From positions 1 to 11,681 of the forward strand of contig QMPG01000067.1 of the NCBI GenBank assembly GCA_003648455.1: a stretch of 11,681 nucleotides of DNA, given 5' to 3'. The translations under genes were made by a program, and so were the position numbers. This document shows, one piece after another, positions 1 to 6,250 of this stretch. Numbering within the stretch: the stretch's first letter is position 1; every line of letters starts with the position of its first letter. Under the pieces are notes generated by a model, which saw only the letters and a program-made list of their open reading frames with translations, did not search any database and was not told where the DNA came from. Source of the stretch: Bacteroidota bacterium. Its GTDB lineage: Bacteria; Bacteroidota; Bacteroidia; Bacteroidales; B39-G9.

Positions 1-2407
1 GAATAACATTAAAGGGCTTAATGGTTGAAAGAAGTCCAAGCACAATAACATTTGCTGATTTGCCTTGTTCGTCTCCTATTTCTGCACAAATTTCATTTGC
101 ATCTATCTCAATAACATTATAATTTTTCAATGATTTTTTTATTTCATTATAATCAGGATAATCAGACAGTTTTGTATTAGGTGGCAATGCTTTAAATTTG
201 TTAAGCAATATTGTTCCTTGAGGTTTTAATAAATCTAGGAAATCAGGTCGTAAAACTTCACTCATTTCCATAACCACTAAAACAACGGCAGAAGCCGGTG
301 CCAAAGTAGGGGAATAAACATCACCACACGAAAAAGTTGAAATAACTGAACCCCCCAATTGTGCCATACCATGAGTATCGCCTTTCACAATATGAGTATC
401 GACATAAGGTGTATTCATAGCAACTTCGGCAAGAGTTTTACCAAAAAACAGATTTCCTTGTCCGCCAATTCCTCTAATTGCCAATCGAATTGATTTTGGT
501 AATTTCGTTTTATCAATATCAATATTGGTTGAAGGAACATATTTTTCGATTTTAAAATCAACTTTTTCTTTTCTTCCTTCTTCAATAAACTCAAAAGCAT
601 CGAACGGACATCTTTGCATACAAACAGGAGTATTACCTCCACAGTTTGAACAAAGGTTTGTGAAATGAGGTGTTTTGGTTTCATCCAACTCAATTCCCGG
701 ACAAATATTACATCTGCCACATTGCTTACATTTATCGTAATTAATTGTTAATGTCCTTTGTTTCTTTTTATTTTCGACTTCATGAATACACGGTCCTTGT
801 AGAATTAGGGTTGTAAATTCACCTTTTTCAGCTAAATCTAAAGATTCTGTTAATTTAGTTTCAATCTCTTTCATATTAAAAGAATCGGCAACAACAACTC
901 TTGCCGACTCAGCTTGCTCTGCTTTAACCAAATCAAATTTATTTTCAATTCCTGCAAGATTTGTTTTAGTTGTAGGTGCAGGCTGCCCTCCTGTCATTGC
1001 AGTAACACTATTGTCAAGAACAACTTTTACACCTGCTGTGTTTCTAAAAACTGCATTTCTTGTTGAATCTAAACCTGAGTGACACTCACACGAATCTCCA
1101 ATAATTGAAATTGTTCTACTTGCATATTCAGGGCGTGAAAGCACAAAACCCTGACGCATTGAATCTGAAGCTCCCATGCACAAACATGTGTCAAGAGCAT
1201 TTAAAAAATAAAGTAAAGTTGAACAGCCAATATCTCCAAAACTTGAGTAAATTTTATTCTGTTTTCTTAGTTTATCAACAGTTAAGCCAAAAGCACGATA
1301 AGGACATCCGGGACAAATAGCCGGCGGACGCATTACAGGTGTTATTTCTAATTTTGTTTTATCAAGATACAAATCAAAATTCAGATGTTTTGATAAAAAT
1401 TCCATTACTAACTCGGGCGTCCATTCGGTAATAACACTATCTTCTTCTTTGCCAATGATGTTAATGCCGAGTAATTTAATTCTGTCTTCAACAAATTTAT
1501 CTCCATCTTCAATAACAAAAATATCTCCTTTTATCTTATCAGTAAATGTTTTAATTTTCTTGACAGGAAGAGGGTAAACATTTGCAATTGATAGAATTGA
1601 AGGATTTAAATTTAAGGCATTAAGCGCCTCACTAACAATAATATTACTTTCTCCGGTAACAATAATACCCCAATCATCACTACCAATAAATTCTTTTGTT
1701 AATTCAGATTTTTCAGCCCATTCTCTAACTTGAGGAATTCTTTGCTGAGTAGCAATGTTGTAACCTTTACGGGCAAAATTAGGCATACCCATCCAATTTT
1801 TAAGGTCTTTTGGTAATTCACGCGGAGTAATTGTTCGTGATTGCTTAGTGCTTATTAGTCCTTCGGAATGACATAAAATACCTGATGCCAATATCACTAC
1901 AGGAGTATTAAACTGGCGACTGATATCTGCTGCATGCCAAGGCATTTCATACATTTCTTGATGATTGCGTGGTTCTAAAACAGGTATTCGTGCCGATGCA
2001 AAAAAATGTCGCAAGTCAATAACGTGCTGTGTGCTTGATGGCACATAATCGGTTGCCACAAATAACACAAAAGCTCCGGCTGGCACGTGATAAAACGCCG
2101 AGGTGGTAATTGCATCTCCTGCTTGAAATGCTCCCGGAGTTTTCATTGTAACAACAGAATCGTATCCGGCAACAGCATGCCCTACGCCTACTGCTACTGC
2201 TACTGCTTCGTTAACATCCCATCCCACGTTAATTCTGTCTTGAACGTATGCGAGCGATTTGTCAATAACTTCAGTACTTGGTGTTCCCGGGTAACCGTCT
2301 ACACAATGATAACCTGAATGAACAACACCAAGTGCAAATGCTTGATTTCCTTGTAATATAAATTTGCTGTTGATTGGAGAATCAACAATATCTCTAAAAT
2401 TTGCCAT
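1..2407 (-). CDS. iorA: Indolepyruvate:ferredoxin oxidoreductase-like protein, fused IorA-IorB (partial, runs off left edge)
   Basis: The reading frame is open from the ATG at 2407 to the left edge (802 codons, no stop), so the C-terminus is missing. Family role: TPP-dependent oxidative decarboxylation of aryl-2-oxoacids to acyl-CoA, reducing ferredoxin, in the cytoplasm. Domain order: an N-terminal pyrimidine-binding domain with YPGTPSTE (39-46); a middle domain; a TPP domain with CPGCP (365-369) and a GDS...DN Mg/TPP motif (437-439, 465-466); a ferredoxin-like section with cysteines 560, 563, 566, 569 and 586, 589, 596, 600; then an IorB/gamma domain with GIGGQG (646-651) and HGMAQLGGS (679-687). 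IorA and IorB are usually separate genes, so this is a fusion; by family length about 20-40 residues lie outside the window. Several IorA core motifs differ (MKTPG where MKHVG is usual), so the real substrate may not be indolepyruvate. No Shine-Dalgarno is seen; an A-rich stretch precedes the ATG. The fold assignment is firm, the substrate is not. Confidence 0.87.
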   Translation of the reverse strand, partial: MANFRDIVDSPINSKFILQGNQAFALGVVHSGYHCVDGYPGTPSTEVIDKSLAYVQDRINVGWDVNEAVAVAVGVGHAVAGYDSVVTMKTPGAFQAGDAITTSAFYHVPAGAFVLFVATDYVPSSTQHVIDLRHFFASARIPVLEPRNHQEMYEMPWHAADISRQFNTPVVILASGILCHSEGLISTKQSRTITPRELPKDLKNWMGMPNFARKGYNIATQQRIPQVREWAEKSELTKEFIGSDDWGIIVTGESNIIVSEALNALNLNPSILSIANVYPLPVKKIKTFTDKIKGDIFVIEDGDKFVEDRIKLLGINIIGKEEDSVITEWTPELVMEFLSKHLNFDLYLDKTKLEITPVMRPPAICPGCPYRAFGLTVDKLRKQNKIYSSFGDIGCSTLLYFLNALDTCLCMGASDSMRQGFVLSRPEYASRTISIIGDSCECHSGLDSTRNAVFRNTAGVKVVLDNSVTAMTGGQPAPTTKTNLAGIENKFDLVKAEQAESARVVVADSFNMKEIETKLTESLDLAEKGEFTTLILQGPCIHEVENKKKQRTLTINYDKCKQCGRCNICPGIELDETKTPHFTNLCSNCGGNTPVCMQRCPFDAFEFIEEGRKEKVDFKIEKYVPSTNIDIDKTKLPKSIRLAIRGIGGQGNLFFGKTLAEVAMNTPYVDTHIVKGDTHGMAQLGGSVISTFSCGDVYSPTLAPASAVVLVVMEMSEVLRPDFLDLLKPQGTILLNKFKALPPNTKLSDYPDYNEIKKSLKNYNVIEIDANEICAEIGDEQGKSANVIVLGLLSTIKPFNVI

Positions 2408-2454
2408 GATTATTTTTTTTGAGAATTATTTACTAAATTGATTAATTTTACTTT

Positions 2455-2476
2455 AACACTTCTATTAATGAGTGTT
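2455..2476. repeat. Small hairpin in the leader of the oxidoreductase gene
   Basis: AACACT (2455-2460) and AGTGTT (2471-2476) form a perfect 6-bp stem with a 10-nt loop, about 50 nt upstream of the oxidoreductase start. It is not followed by a T-run on either strand, so it does not look like an intrinsic terminator. It may be an operator or RNA structure, or chance in AT-rich DNA. Confidence 0.35.
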
Positions 2477-2491
2477 TTACAGAAAGGAATT

Positions 2492-2543
2492 AAACAAACT
2501 CGTCTCTCTTCTTAATATTAAGATAGATTTGTTTTACGAGTTT
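2492..2543. repeat. Overlapping inverted repeats in the divergent intergenic region
   Basis: Three inverted repeats overlap here. AAACTCGT (2496-2503) pairs with ACGAGTTT (2536-2543) across 32 nt. AAACAAA (2492-2498) pairs with TTTGTTT (2528-2534). TCTTAATATTAAGA (2510-2523) is a perfect 14-nt palindrome between the arms. The 8-bp outer arm pair contains G and C and is the least likely to be chance. If the oxidoreductase is transcribed from the candidate box at 2584-2591, this lies in its 5' untranslated leader. A regulator binding site or an RNA switch are both possible; I recognise no known riboswitch. Confidence 0.45.
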
Positions 2544-2583
2544 CAATATGTAAAAATAATTTATCAACTCTATGATTTTTTTA

Positions 2584-2591
2584 CAAAATTA
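2584..2591 (-). promoter_or_regulatory. Candidate -7 box for the oxidoreductase gene
   Basis: On the minus strand this reads TAATTTTG, a full match to the Bacteroidota -7 consensus TAnnTTTG. Transcription starting just downstream would give a leader of about 170 nt before the ATG at 2407. No good TTG -33 element is seen at the expected distance, so the call is tentative. Confidence 0.35.
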
Positions 2592-2642
2592 AAAAATTTA
2601 TCTTTTGATAAGAAATTTTTATAAAAATTTATATAAACAATA

Positions 2643-2650
2643 TATTTTTG
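2643..2650 (+). promoter_or_regulatory. Candidate -7 box for the DUF3078 gene
   Basis: TATTTTTG matches the Bacteroidota -7 consensus TAnnTTTG and lies 55 nt upstream of the ATG at 2705, giving a plausible leader of about 45-50 nt. A TTG at 2605-2607 is too far upstream to be a normal -33 element. Such boxes arise by chance in AT-rich DNA, so confidence is moderate. Confidence 0.4.
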
Positions 2651-2704
2651 CAGATTAATTTAAGAAATATCTTTTTATAAATAATGAAATAAAAAAACAG
2701 CACA

Positions 2705-4249
2705 ATGAAACAATTTATTTCAACAACCGTTTTGTTACTTTTCCTTTCAATACAATGTTTAGGTTCAATTGAGAATTATTCTTTCGATAATGATACTATA
2801 TCAACAAATGATGCTAAGAAAGATTCTTTACAAATAAAAGTTGACTTTTTAAAAACATACTTTACTTCAGTTAGCAGAACTGACAGCGAAATAAAACAAT
2901 CATTAAAATATATTATTAATTATCTAGAAAACGACACAATCAAAAATATTTATCACTACATAAAAAATCTAGATCAAACAGATTCTCTTGACTACTATTC
3001 AAATTTCTTAAAAAGCAACATAACAAGTGTTGATTCTTTATACAAAACACAAATAAAAAAAGATAGCGTACTAAATGTTATAAATTACATAACAAACTAT
3101 ATATCAAAAGACAGCATTAGTAAATGGGTTAATGACGCGAAAAAAGATTCTATAAAAATTTGTTTGAAAAACATAAAAAACGATTCTTTAAATATTTGGT
3201 TAAAAAACAACAACAATAAATATTCTCGATTTTGGTTAAAGAACACAATGAACGATTCTATTGGTATTTGGTTAAACAATATCAATAAATATACTATGAG
3301 AATATTGTTAGATGACGATATTTTCACAAAAGCGATAAGCCGAAAAATTCAAAAAAACATATTAAAATCACAACAAAAAGACATAAACTCTTTTATGCTA
3401 ATAAAAAAGGAAATTCCAAAAATCGCACCTGACTTATGGGTTTTTTTTGGAACAACAAGAATGAATATTTCTCAAGGTTACTTATCCAATTGGGCAGAAG
3501 GAGGTGCAAGTTCAATCTCTTTAGTATCTGCTTTTAACTTACATGCTGATTATTCAAAAAATGATACAAAATGGAACAATACTATTGATTTAAAATATGG
3601 CATATTAAAAAACGGAGACGATAAACTTCATAAAAATGAAGATAAAATTGAACTATCATCAAAATTCGGACAAAAGGCATATAATAATTGGTACTACAGT
3701 ATTATGGGGAATGCACTAACTCAGTTCTCAAAAGGATATGATTATCCAAATGATTCTGTAGTAGTTTCAAATTTTATGAATCCTGCATCATTTGTTTTTG
3801 CCGTTGGTTTAGACTATAAACTTAACTCAAAATTCTCCATGCTTATTTCTCCAATCACATCAAAATTTACAGTTGTTCTAGATACTGCATCAATTGACCA
3901 AACAAAATTTGGACTTAGTGATGACGAAACTGTAAAAAAAGAAATTGGGGCGTACATAAAAATTCAATATAAAATCAAAATTACAGACGATATTAATGTT
4001 GAAAATAAGCTTAATTTATTCTCTAATTACATAAACAATCCACAAAACATTGATATAAATTATGAGGCAAACATTAACATGAAAGTTAATGATTTTATTA
4101 TTACAACAATTCATCTTCATTTAATTTATGATGATGATATTAAAATTCCTGTTTACGAAGAAATTAGTGGGCTTGATACAAAAGTTGGAACAACTAAAAA
4201 AATTCAATTTAAAGAGTTATTAAGTGTTGGTATTGCTTATAAATTTTAA
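2705..4249 (+). CDS. DUF3078 outer-membrane protein with N-terminal D-S repeat extension
   Basis: The 514-residue product starts with a Sec signal peptide (about 1-20, hydrophobic core TTVLLLFLSI). Residues about 240-514 match DUF3078, a Bacteroidota family predicted to form an outer-membrane beta-barrel: ISQGYLSNWAEGG near 255-267, the conserved NNWYYS, LFSNYINNPQNID and HLIYDDDIKI segments, and a terminal aromatic residue (YKF) as in many barrels. No biochemical role is established for the family. Between signal peptide and barrel lie about 200 Lys/Asn-rich residues carrying D-S or D-T dyads every 10-24 residues, becoming regular 12-residue repeats at 135-206; I do not know this extension from the family. 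The gene stands alone, divergent from the oxidoreductase gene and convergent with the DUF502 remnant, with only 4 nt between their stops. The ATG is the only start that keeps the signal peptide; no Shine-Dalgarno is visible. Confidence 0.88.
   Translation: MKQFISTTVLLLFLSIQCLGSIENYSFDNDTISTNDAKKDSLQIKVDFLKTYFTSVSRTDSEIKQSLKYIINYLENDTIKNIYHYIKNLDQTDSLDYYSNFLKSNITSVDSLYKTQIKKDSVLNVINYITNYISKDSISKWVNDAKKDSIKICLKNIKNDSLNIWLKNNNNKYSRFWLKNTMNDSIGIWLNNINKYTMRILLDDDIFTKAISRKIQKNILKSQQKDINSFMLIKKEIPKIAPDLWVFFGTTRMNISQGYLSNWAEGGASSISLVSAFNLHADYSKNDTKWNNTIDLKYGILKNGDDKLHKNEDKIELSSKFGQKAYNNWYYSIMGNALTQFSKGYDYPNDSVVVSNFMNPASFVFAVGLDYKLNSKFSMLISPITSKFTVVLDTASIDQTKFGLSDDETVKKEIGAYIKIQYKIKITDDINVENKLNLFSNYINNPQNIDINYEANINMKVNDFIITTIHLHLIYDDDIKIPVYEEISGLDTKVGTTKKIQFKELLSVGIAYKF
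3107..3322 (+). repeat. Six tandem 36-bp units encoding 12-residue repeats
   Basis: Within the DUF3078 gene, residues 135-206 divide without gaps into six 12-residue units: KDSISKWVNDAK, KDSIKICLKNIK, NDSLNIWLKNNN, NKYSRFWLKNTM, NDSIGIWLNNIN and KYTMRILLDDDI. The rough consensus is [KN]DSIxIWLKNxx. Similarity at DNA level is clearest between the pairs starting at 3179 and 3251 (72-bp spacing, sharing AACGATTCT and ATTTGGTTAAA blocks), so a two-unit duplication is likely. Looser units with 10-20 residue spacing extend upstream to about residue 39. Confidence 0.75.
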
Positions 4250-4253
4250 AAGA

Positions 4254-4487
4254 TTAAAATTTTGACACACCGCCAGATACAATAAATTTCATTACATCTA
4301 TTGAATTTGCATCAATAGGAGTAATATTTTCTGTTGGGACAATAAATAATTCTCCCAAAATACCATATGAGCTTGGAAGATAAACAGCAATCTTTTTCTT
4401 TTCAACACCTAAAAACTTCAAATCAGTTTGTGTAATAAAACCCAAACGCTCAATATCTAAACTTTTATTTAGTTTAACCCGGAAAAT
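4254..4487 (-). pseudogene. C-terminal remnant of a DUF502 membrane protein
   Basis: The open frame on the minus strand runs from just after an in-frame TGA (4488-4490) to the TAA at 4254-4256, 77 codons. It contains LGFIT, VYLPSSYGILGELFIVP and a C-terminal DVMKFIVSGGVS, which match the end of DUF502 proteins (usual pattern: GF[VI]T, then a VP-T-P-G-F/L-VP block, then an IISGGV ending). DUF502 proteins are about 200 residues with two N-terminal membrane helices; these are absent here and no frame upstream encodes them. There is no ATG; a TTG at 4445 could start 63 residues, but the homology begins upstream of it. The truncated side abuts the inverted-repeat cluster at 4474-4680. The best reading is a gene remnant left by a rearrangement; a short functional protein is less likely. 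Confidence 0.72.
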
Positions 4488-4501
4488 TCATTAATTTTCT
4501 A

Positions 4502-4565
4502 CGATTAAGTAATACCAACAAATTTGGGAATTTCATTAACCCCAAATTTGGGTATTACTAAATCG
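4502..4565. repeat. 64-nt long imperfect hairpin
   Basis: CGATTAAGTAATACC (4502-4516) pairs with GGTATTACTAAATCG (4551-4565) with one mismatch; after a 2-nt AA bulge, CAAATTTGGG (4519-4528) pairs perfectly with CCCAAATTTG (4541-4550), leaving a 12-nt loop. This gives about 24 base pairs in 25 positions. CCCAAATTTGGG (4541-4552) is also a palindrome by itself, so alternative cruciform foldings exist. No T-run follows on either strand, so it is not a classic intrinsic terminator, though it could slow or end convergent transcription. Confidence 0.7.
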
Positions 4566-4577
4566 GGGTTTACTTGC

Positions 4578-4601
4578 GTGAGCTCACCGCCGGCTGGCGG
4601 T
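4578..4601. repeat. GC-rich double palindrome
   Basis: GTGAGCTCAC (4578-4587) is a perfect 10-bp palindrome. It overlaps by two bases a second hairpin, ACCGCC-GGCT-GGCGGT (4586-4601), with a 6-bp stem and 4-nt loop. Such GC-rich hairpins stand out from the AT-rich surroundings and resemble REP-type intergenic sequences. Confidence 0.6.
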
Positions 4602-4607
4602 TCGGTT

Positions 4608-4676
4608 CCCGCTTTGCACCCCACTATCTATCACACATTCATACAATTCACTTCGTTTTTGTATGAATAAAGCGGG
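4608..4676. repeat. Nested inverted repeats next to the yifB 3' end
   Basis: The outer arms are CCCGCTTT (4608-4615) and AAAGCGGG (4669-4676). Inside, ATTCATACAA (4637-4646) and TTGTATGAAT (4659-4668) form a perfect 10-bp stem with a 12-nt loop, directly abutting the right outer arm; 21 unpaired nt lie on the left side. The structure begins immediately after the yifB stop codon on the minus strand. It could help terminate that operon, but without the T-run of an intrinsic terminator. Confidence 0.6.
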
Positions 4677-6215
4677 TTAAGCTCCCCAACCATCCCTGTC
4701 TAAACTTCTATATTGTATTGCCTCAGCAATATGCTGGGGTTTAATATTTTCACACTTTTCTAAATCTGCAATTGTTCGCGAAACTTTAATAATTCTATCA
4801 TAAGCTCTAGCAGACAAGCCCAATTTATCCATTGCTGATTTTAACAATTGCTGCCCTGCATCATCAAGTTCACAATATTTACTAATCAGTCTTGATGTCA
4901 TTTGGGCATTAGAATGAACGGTTTTAAAATCTTTAAACCTTTCTGATTGTATTTTTCTAGCATTAACAACACGAGCCCTAACGACTTCACTAGTTTCTAC
5001 TTTCTGTTTTGATGACAATTTGTCAAAATGCACAGGTATAACCTCAATGTGAATATCAATACGATCGAGCAAAGGACCTGAGATTTTATTCAAATATTTT
5101 TGACGCACTGCCGGCGAACACACACATGCTTTATCGGGATTATTATAATTCCCACATGGACAAGGGTTCATTGATGCAACAAGCATAAAACTTGCAGGAT
5201 ACTCTACTGTAAATTTTGCACGCGATATTGAAATAAATCTATCTTCGAGAGGTTGACGCAAAACCTCAAGTACTGTTCTTTTAAACTCAGGCAATTCATC
5301 TAAAAAAAGCACTCCGTTGTGAGCCAAAGAAATTTCACCCGGTTGTGGAAATTGACCTCCTCCAACAAGAGCAACATCCGAAATAGTATGATGAGGAGCT
5401 CTAAAAGGACGTTTGGTTGTTAGCGAAGTATTTTTTGATATTTTACCTGCTACCGAATGTATTTTTGTAGTTTCTAAAGCCTCACGCAAAGTAAGTGGAG
5501 GTAATATGGTAGGAAGTCGTTTTGCTAACATTGTTTTTCCTGCTCCGGGAGGGCCAATCATAATAATGTTATGACCACCTGCTGCTGCAATTTCTAATGC
5601 TCTCTTAACATTCTCTTGCCCTTTTACATCTGAAAAGTCAAAATCTGATTTATTTATGCTTGAAAAAAATTCTTTTCTGGTATCAACAATAGTTGGCGTT
5701 AAATTTTCTTTCCCATTAAAAAAATCAACAACTTCTTTAATATTCTCAACACCATACACATCTATATCGTTAACAACAGCAGCCTCACGTGCATTTTGTT
5801 TTGGTAATATAAATCCCTTAAACCCTTCTTCACGGGTTTGAATTGCAATCGGCAAAACACCTTTAATTGGGCGCAAACTTCCATCCAAAGATAACTCTCC
5901 CATTATTATGAAGTCATTAATATTATTGTTTGATATTTGTTCAGAAGCGGCTAATATTCCAATAGCTAATGGTAAATCGTAAGCAGAACCTTCTTTCCTA
6001 ATATCGGCAGGAGCCATATTGATTACCACCTTATTATGTGGCATTTTAAATTCGTTTGTACGTAGAGCAGAATCTATTCGTTGTTGACTTTCTTTTACAG
6101 CATTGTCTGGCAATCCAACAAGATAAAAATTAATTCCTTGTGTAACATTCACCTCAATAGTAATTGTTATTGCATTAATTCCATGAACTGCACTACCAAA
6201 AGTTTTTACAAGCAT
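4677..6215 (-). CDS. yifB: YifB/ComM family AAA ATPase (Mg-chelatase-like)
   Basis: The 512-residue product has the full length and domain order of the family: an N-terminal ChlI-like domain (about 1-190, with the typical VGLPDNAVKES and MAPADIRKEGSAYDLP segments), then an AAA+ domain with Walker A GPPGAGKT (221-228) and Walker B LFLDELPE (293-300), the conserved PCPCG...CVC cysteine cluster (352-366), LLDRIDIH (382-389), and a C-terminal helical domain with GLSARAYDRI (466-475). The ComM member in naturally competent Gram-negatives is a hexameric helicase promoting branch migration during transformation; in other bacteria the role is mostly unknown. The gene lies 35 nt after the autokinase gene on the same strand, so it is probably cotranscribed with the export genes. 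The gap holds a tandem 8-bp repeat (CATTCTCA twice, 6231-6246). The stop codon borders the inverted-repeat cluster, and the C-terminus (SLDRDGWGA) looks complete. Confidence 0.96.
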   Translation of the reverse strand: MLVKTFGSAVHGINAITITIEVNVTQGINFYLVGLPDNAVKESQQRIDSALRTNEFKMPHNKVVINMAPADIRKEGSAYDLPLAIGILAASEQISNNNINDFIIMGELSLDGSLRPIKGVLPIAIQTREEGFKGFILPKQNAREAAVVNDIDVYGVENIKEVVDFFNGKENLTPTIVDTRKEFFSSINKSDFDFSDVKGQENVKRALEIAAAGGHNIIMIGPPGAGKTMLAKRLPTILPPLTLREALETTKIHSVAGKISKNTSLTTKRPFRAPHHTISDVALVGGGQFPQPGEISLAHNGVLFLDELPEFKRTVLEVLRQPLEDRFISISRAKFTVEYPASFMLVASMNPCPCGNYNNPDKACVCSPAVRQKYLNKISGPLLDRIDIHIEVIPVHFDKLSSKQKVETSEVVRARVVNARKIQSERFKDFKTVHSNAQMTSRLISKYCELDDAGQQLLKSAMDKLGLSARAYDRIIKVSRTIADLEKCENIKPQHIAEAIQYRSLDRDGWGA

Positions 6216-6250
6216 CTTGTATATAGTTTACATTCTCACATTCTCACAGT

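Larger units (their letters stand above)
4474..4680. repeat. Inverted-repeat cluster, possible miniature element, bounded by TTAACCCG/CGGGTTAA
   Basis: This 207-bp stretch holds no convincing gene apart from the first codons of the DUF502 remnant and the yifB stop codon. The ends are an 8-bp inverted repeat, TTAACCCG (4474-4481) and CGGGTTAA (4673-4680). Inside are a 7-bp hairpin GAAAATT/AATTTTC (4482-4499), a 64-nt long hairpin (4502-4565), a GC-rich palindromic block (4578-4601) and nested arms (4608-4676). The stretch 4576-4614 is about 70% GC in an otherwise AT-rich window. This resembles a nonautonomous or REP-like intergenic repeat, but no copy is available for comparison and the boundaries are a guess. 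The right end overlaps the yifB stop codon. Confidence 0.5.

Noticed and set aside
415..720. Minus-strand open frame of 101 codons starting at a GTG
   Set aside because: It is a shifted frame within the oxidoreductase gene, where the correct frame carries the Fe-S cysteines and the IorB motifs.
2705..2770. Lipobox in the DUF3078 protein (SIQC)
   Set aside because: Gln at the -1 position does not fit a lipobox, and the family is an outer-membrane barrel with an ordinary signal peptide.
3097..3327. Minus-strand open frame opposite the 12-residue repeats
   Set aside because: It is an antisense shadow of the repeat region in the DUF3078 gene; the apparent hydrophobic repeats arise from the complement of Lys/Asn codons.
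3441..3448. T8 run in the DUF3078 gene as a phase-variation tract
   Set aside because: Eight bases are not exceptional in such AT-rich DNA, and the frame is intact with conserved residues on both sides.
4482..4676. Hairpins as intrinsic terminators
   Set aside because: None of the stems is followed by a T-run on the strand where termination would be needed, so they are reported as repeats only.
4474..4680. CRISPR array or integron attC site
   Set aside because: There are no regularly spaced direct repeats, no cas genes or integrase, and no recognisable attC core sites; the structures are inverted repeats of differing sequence.
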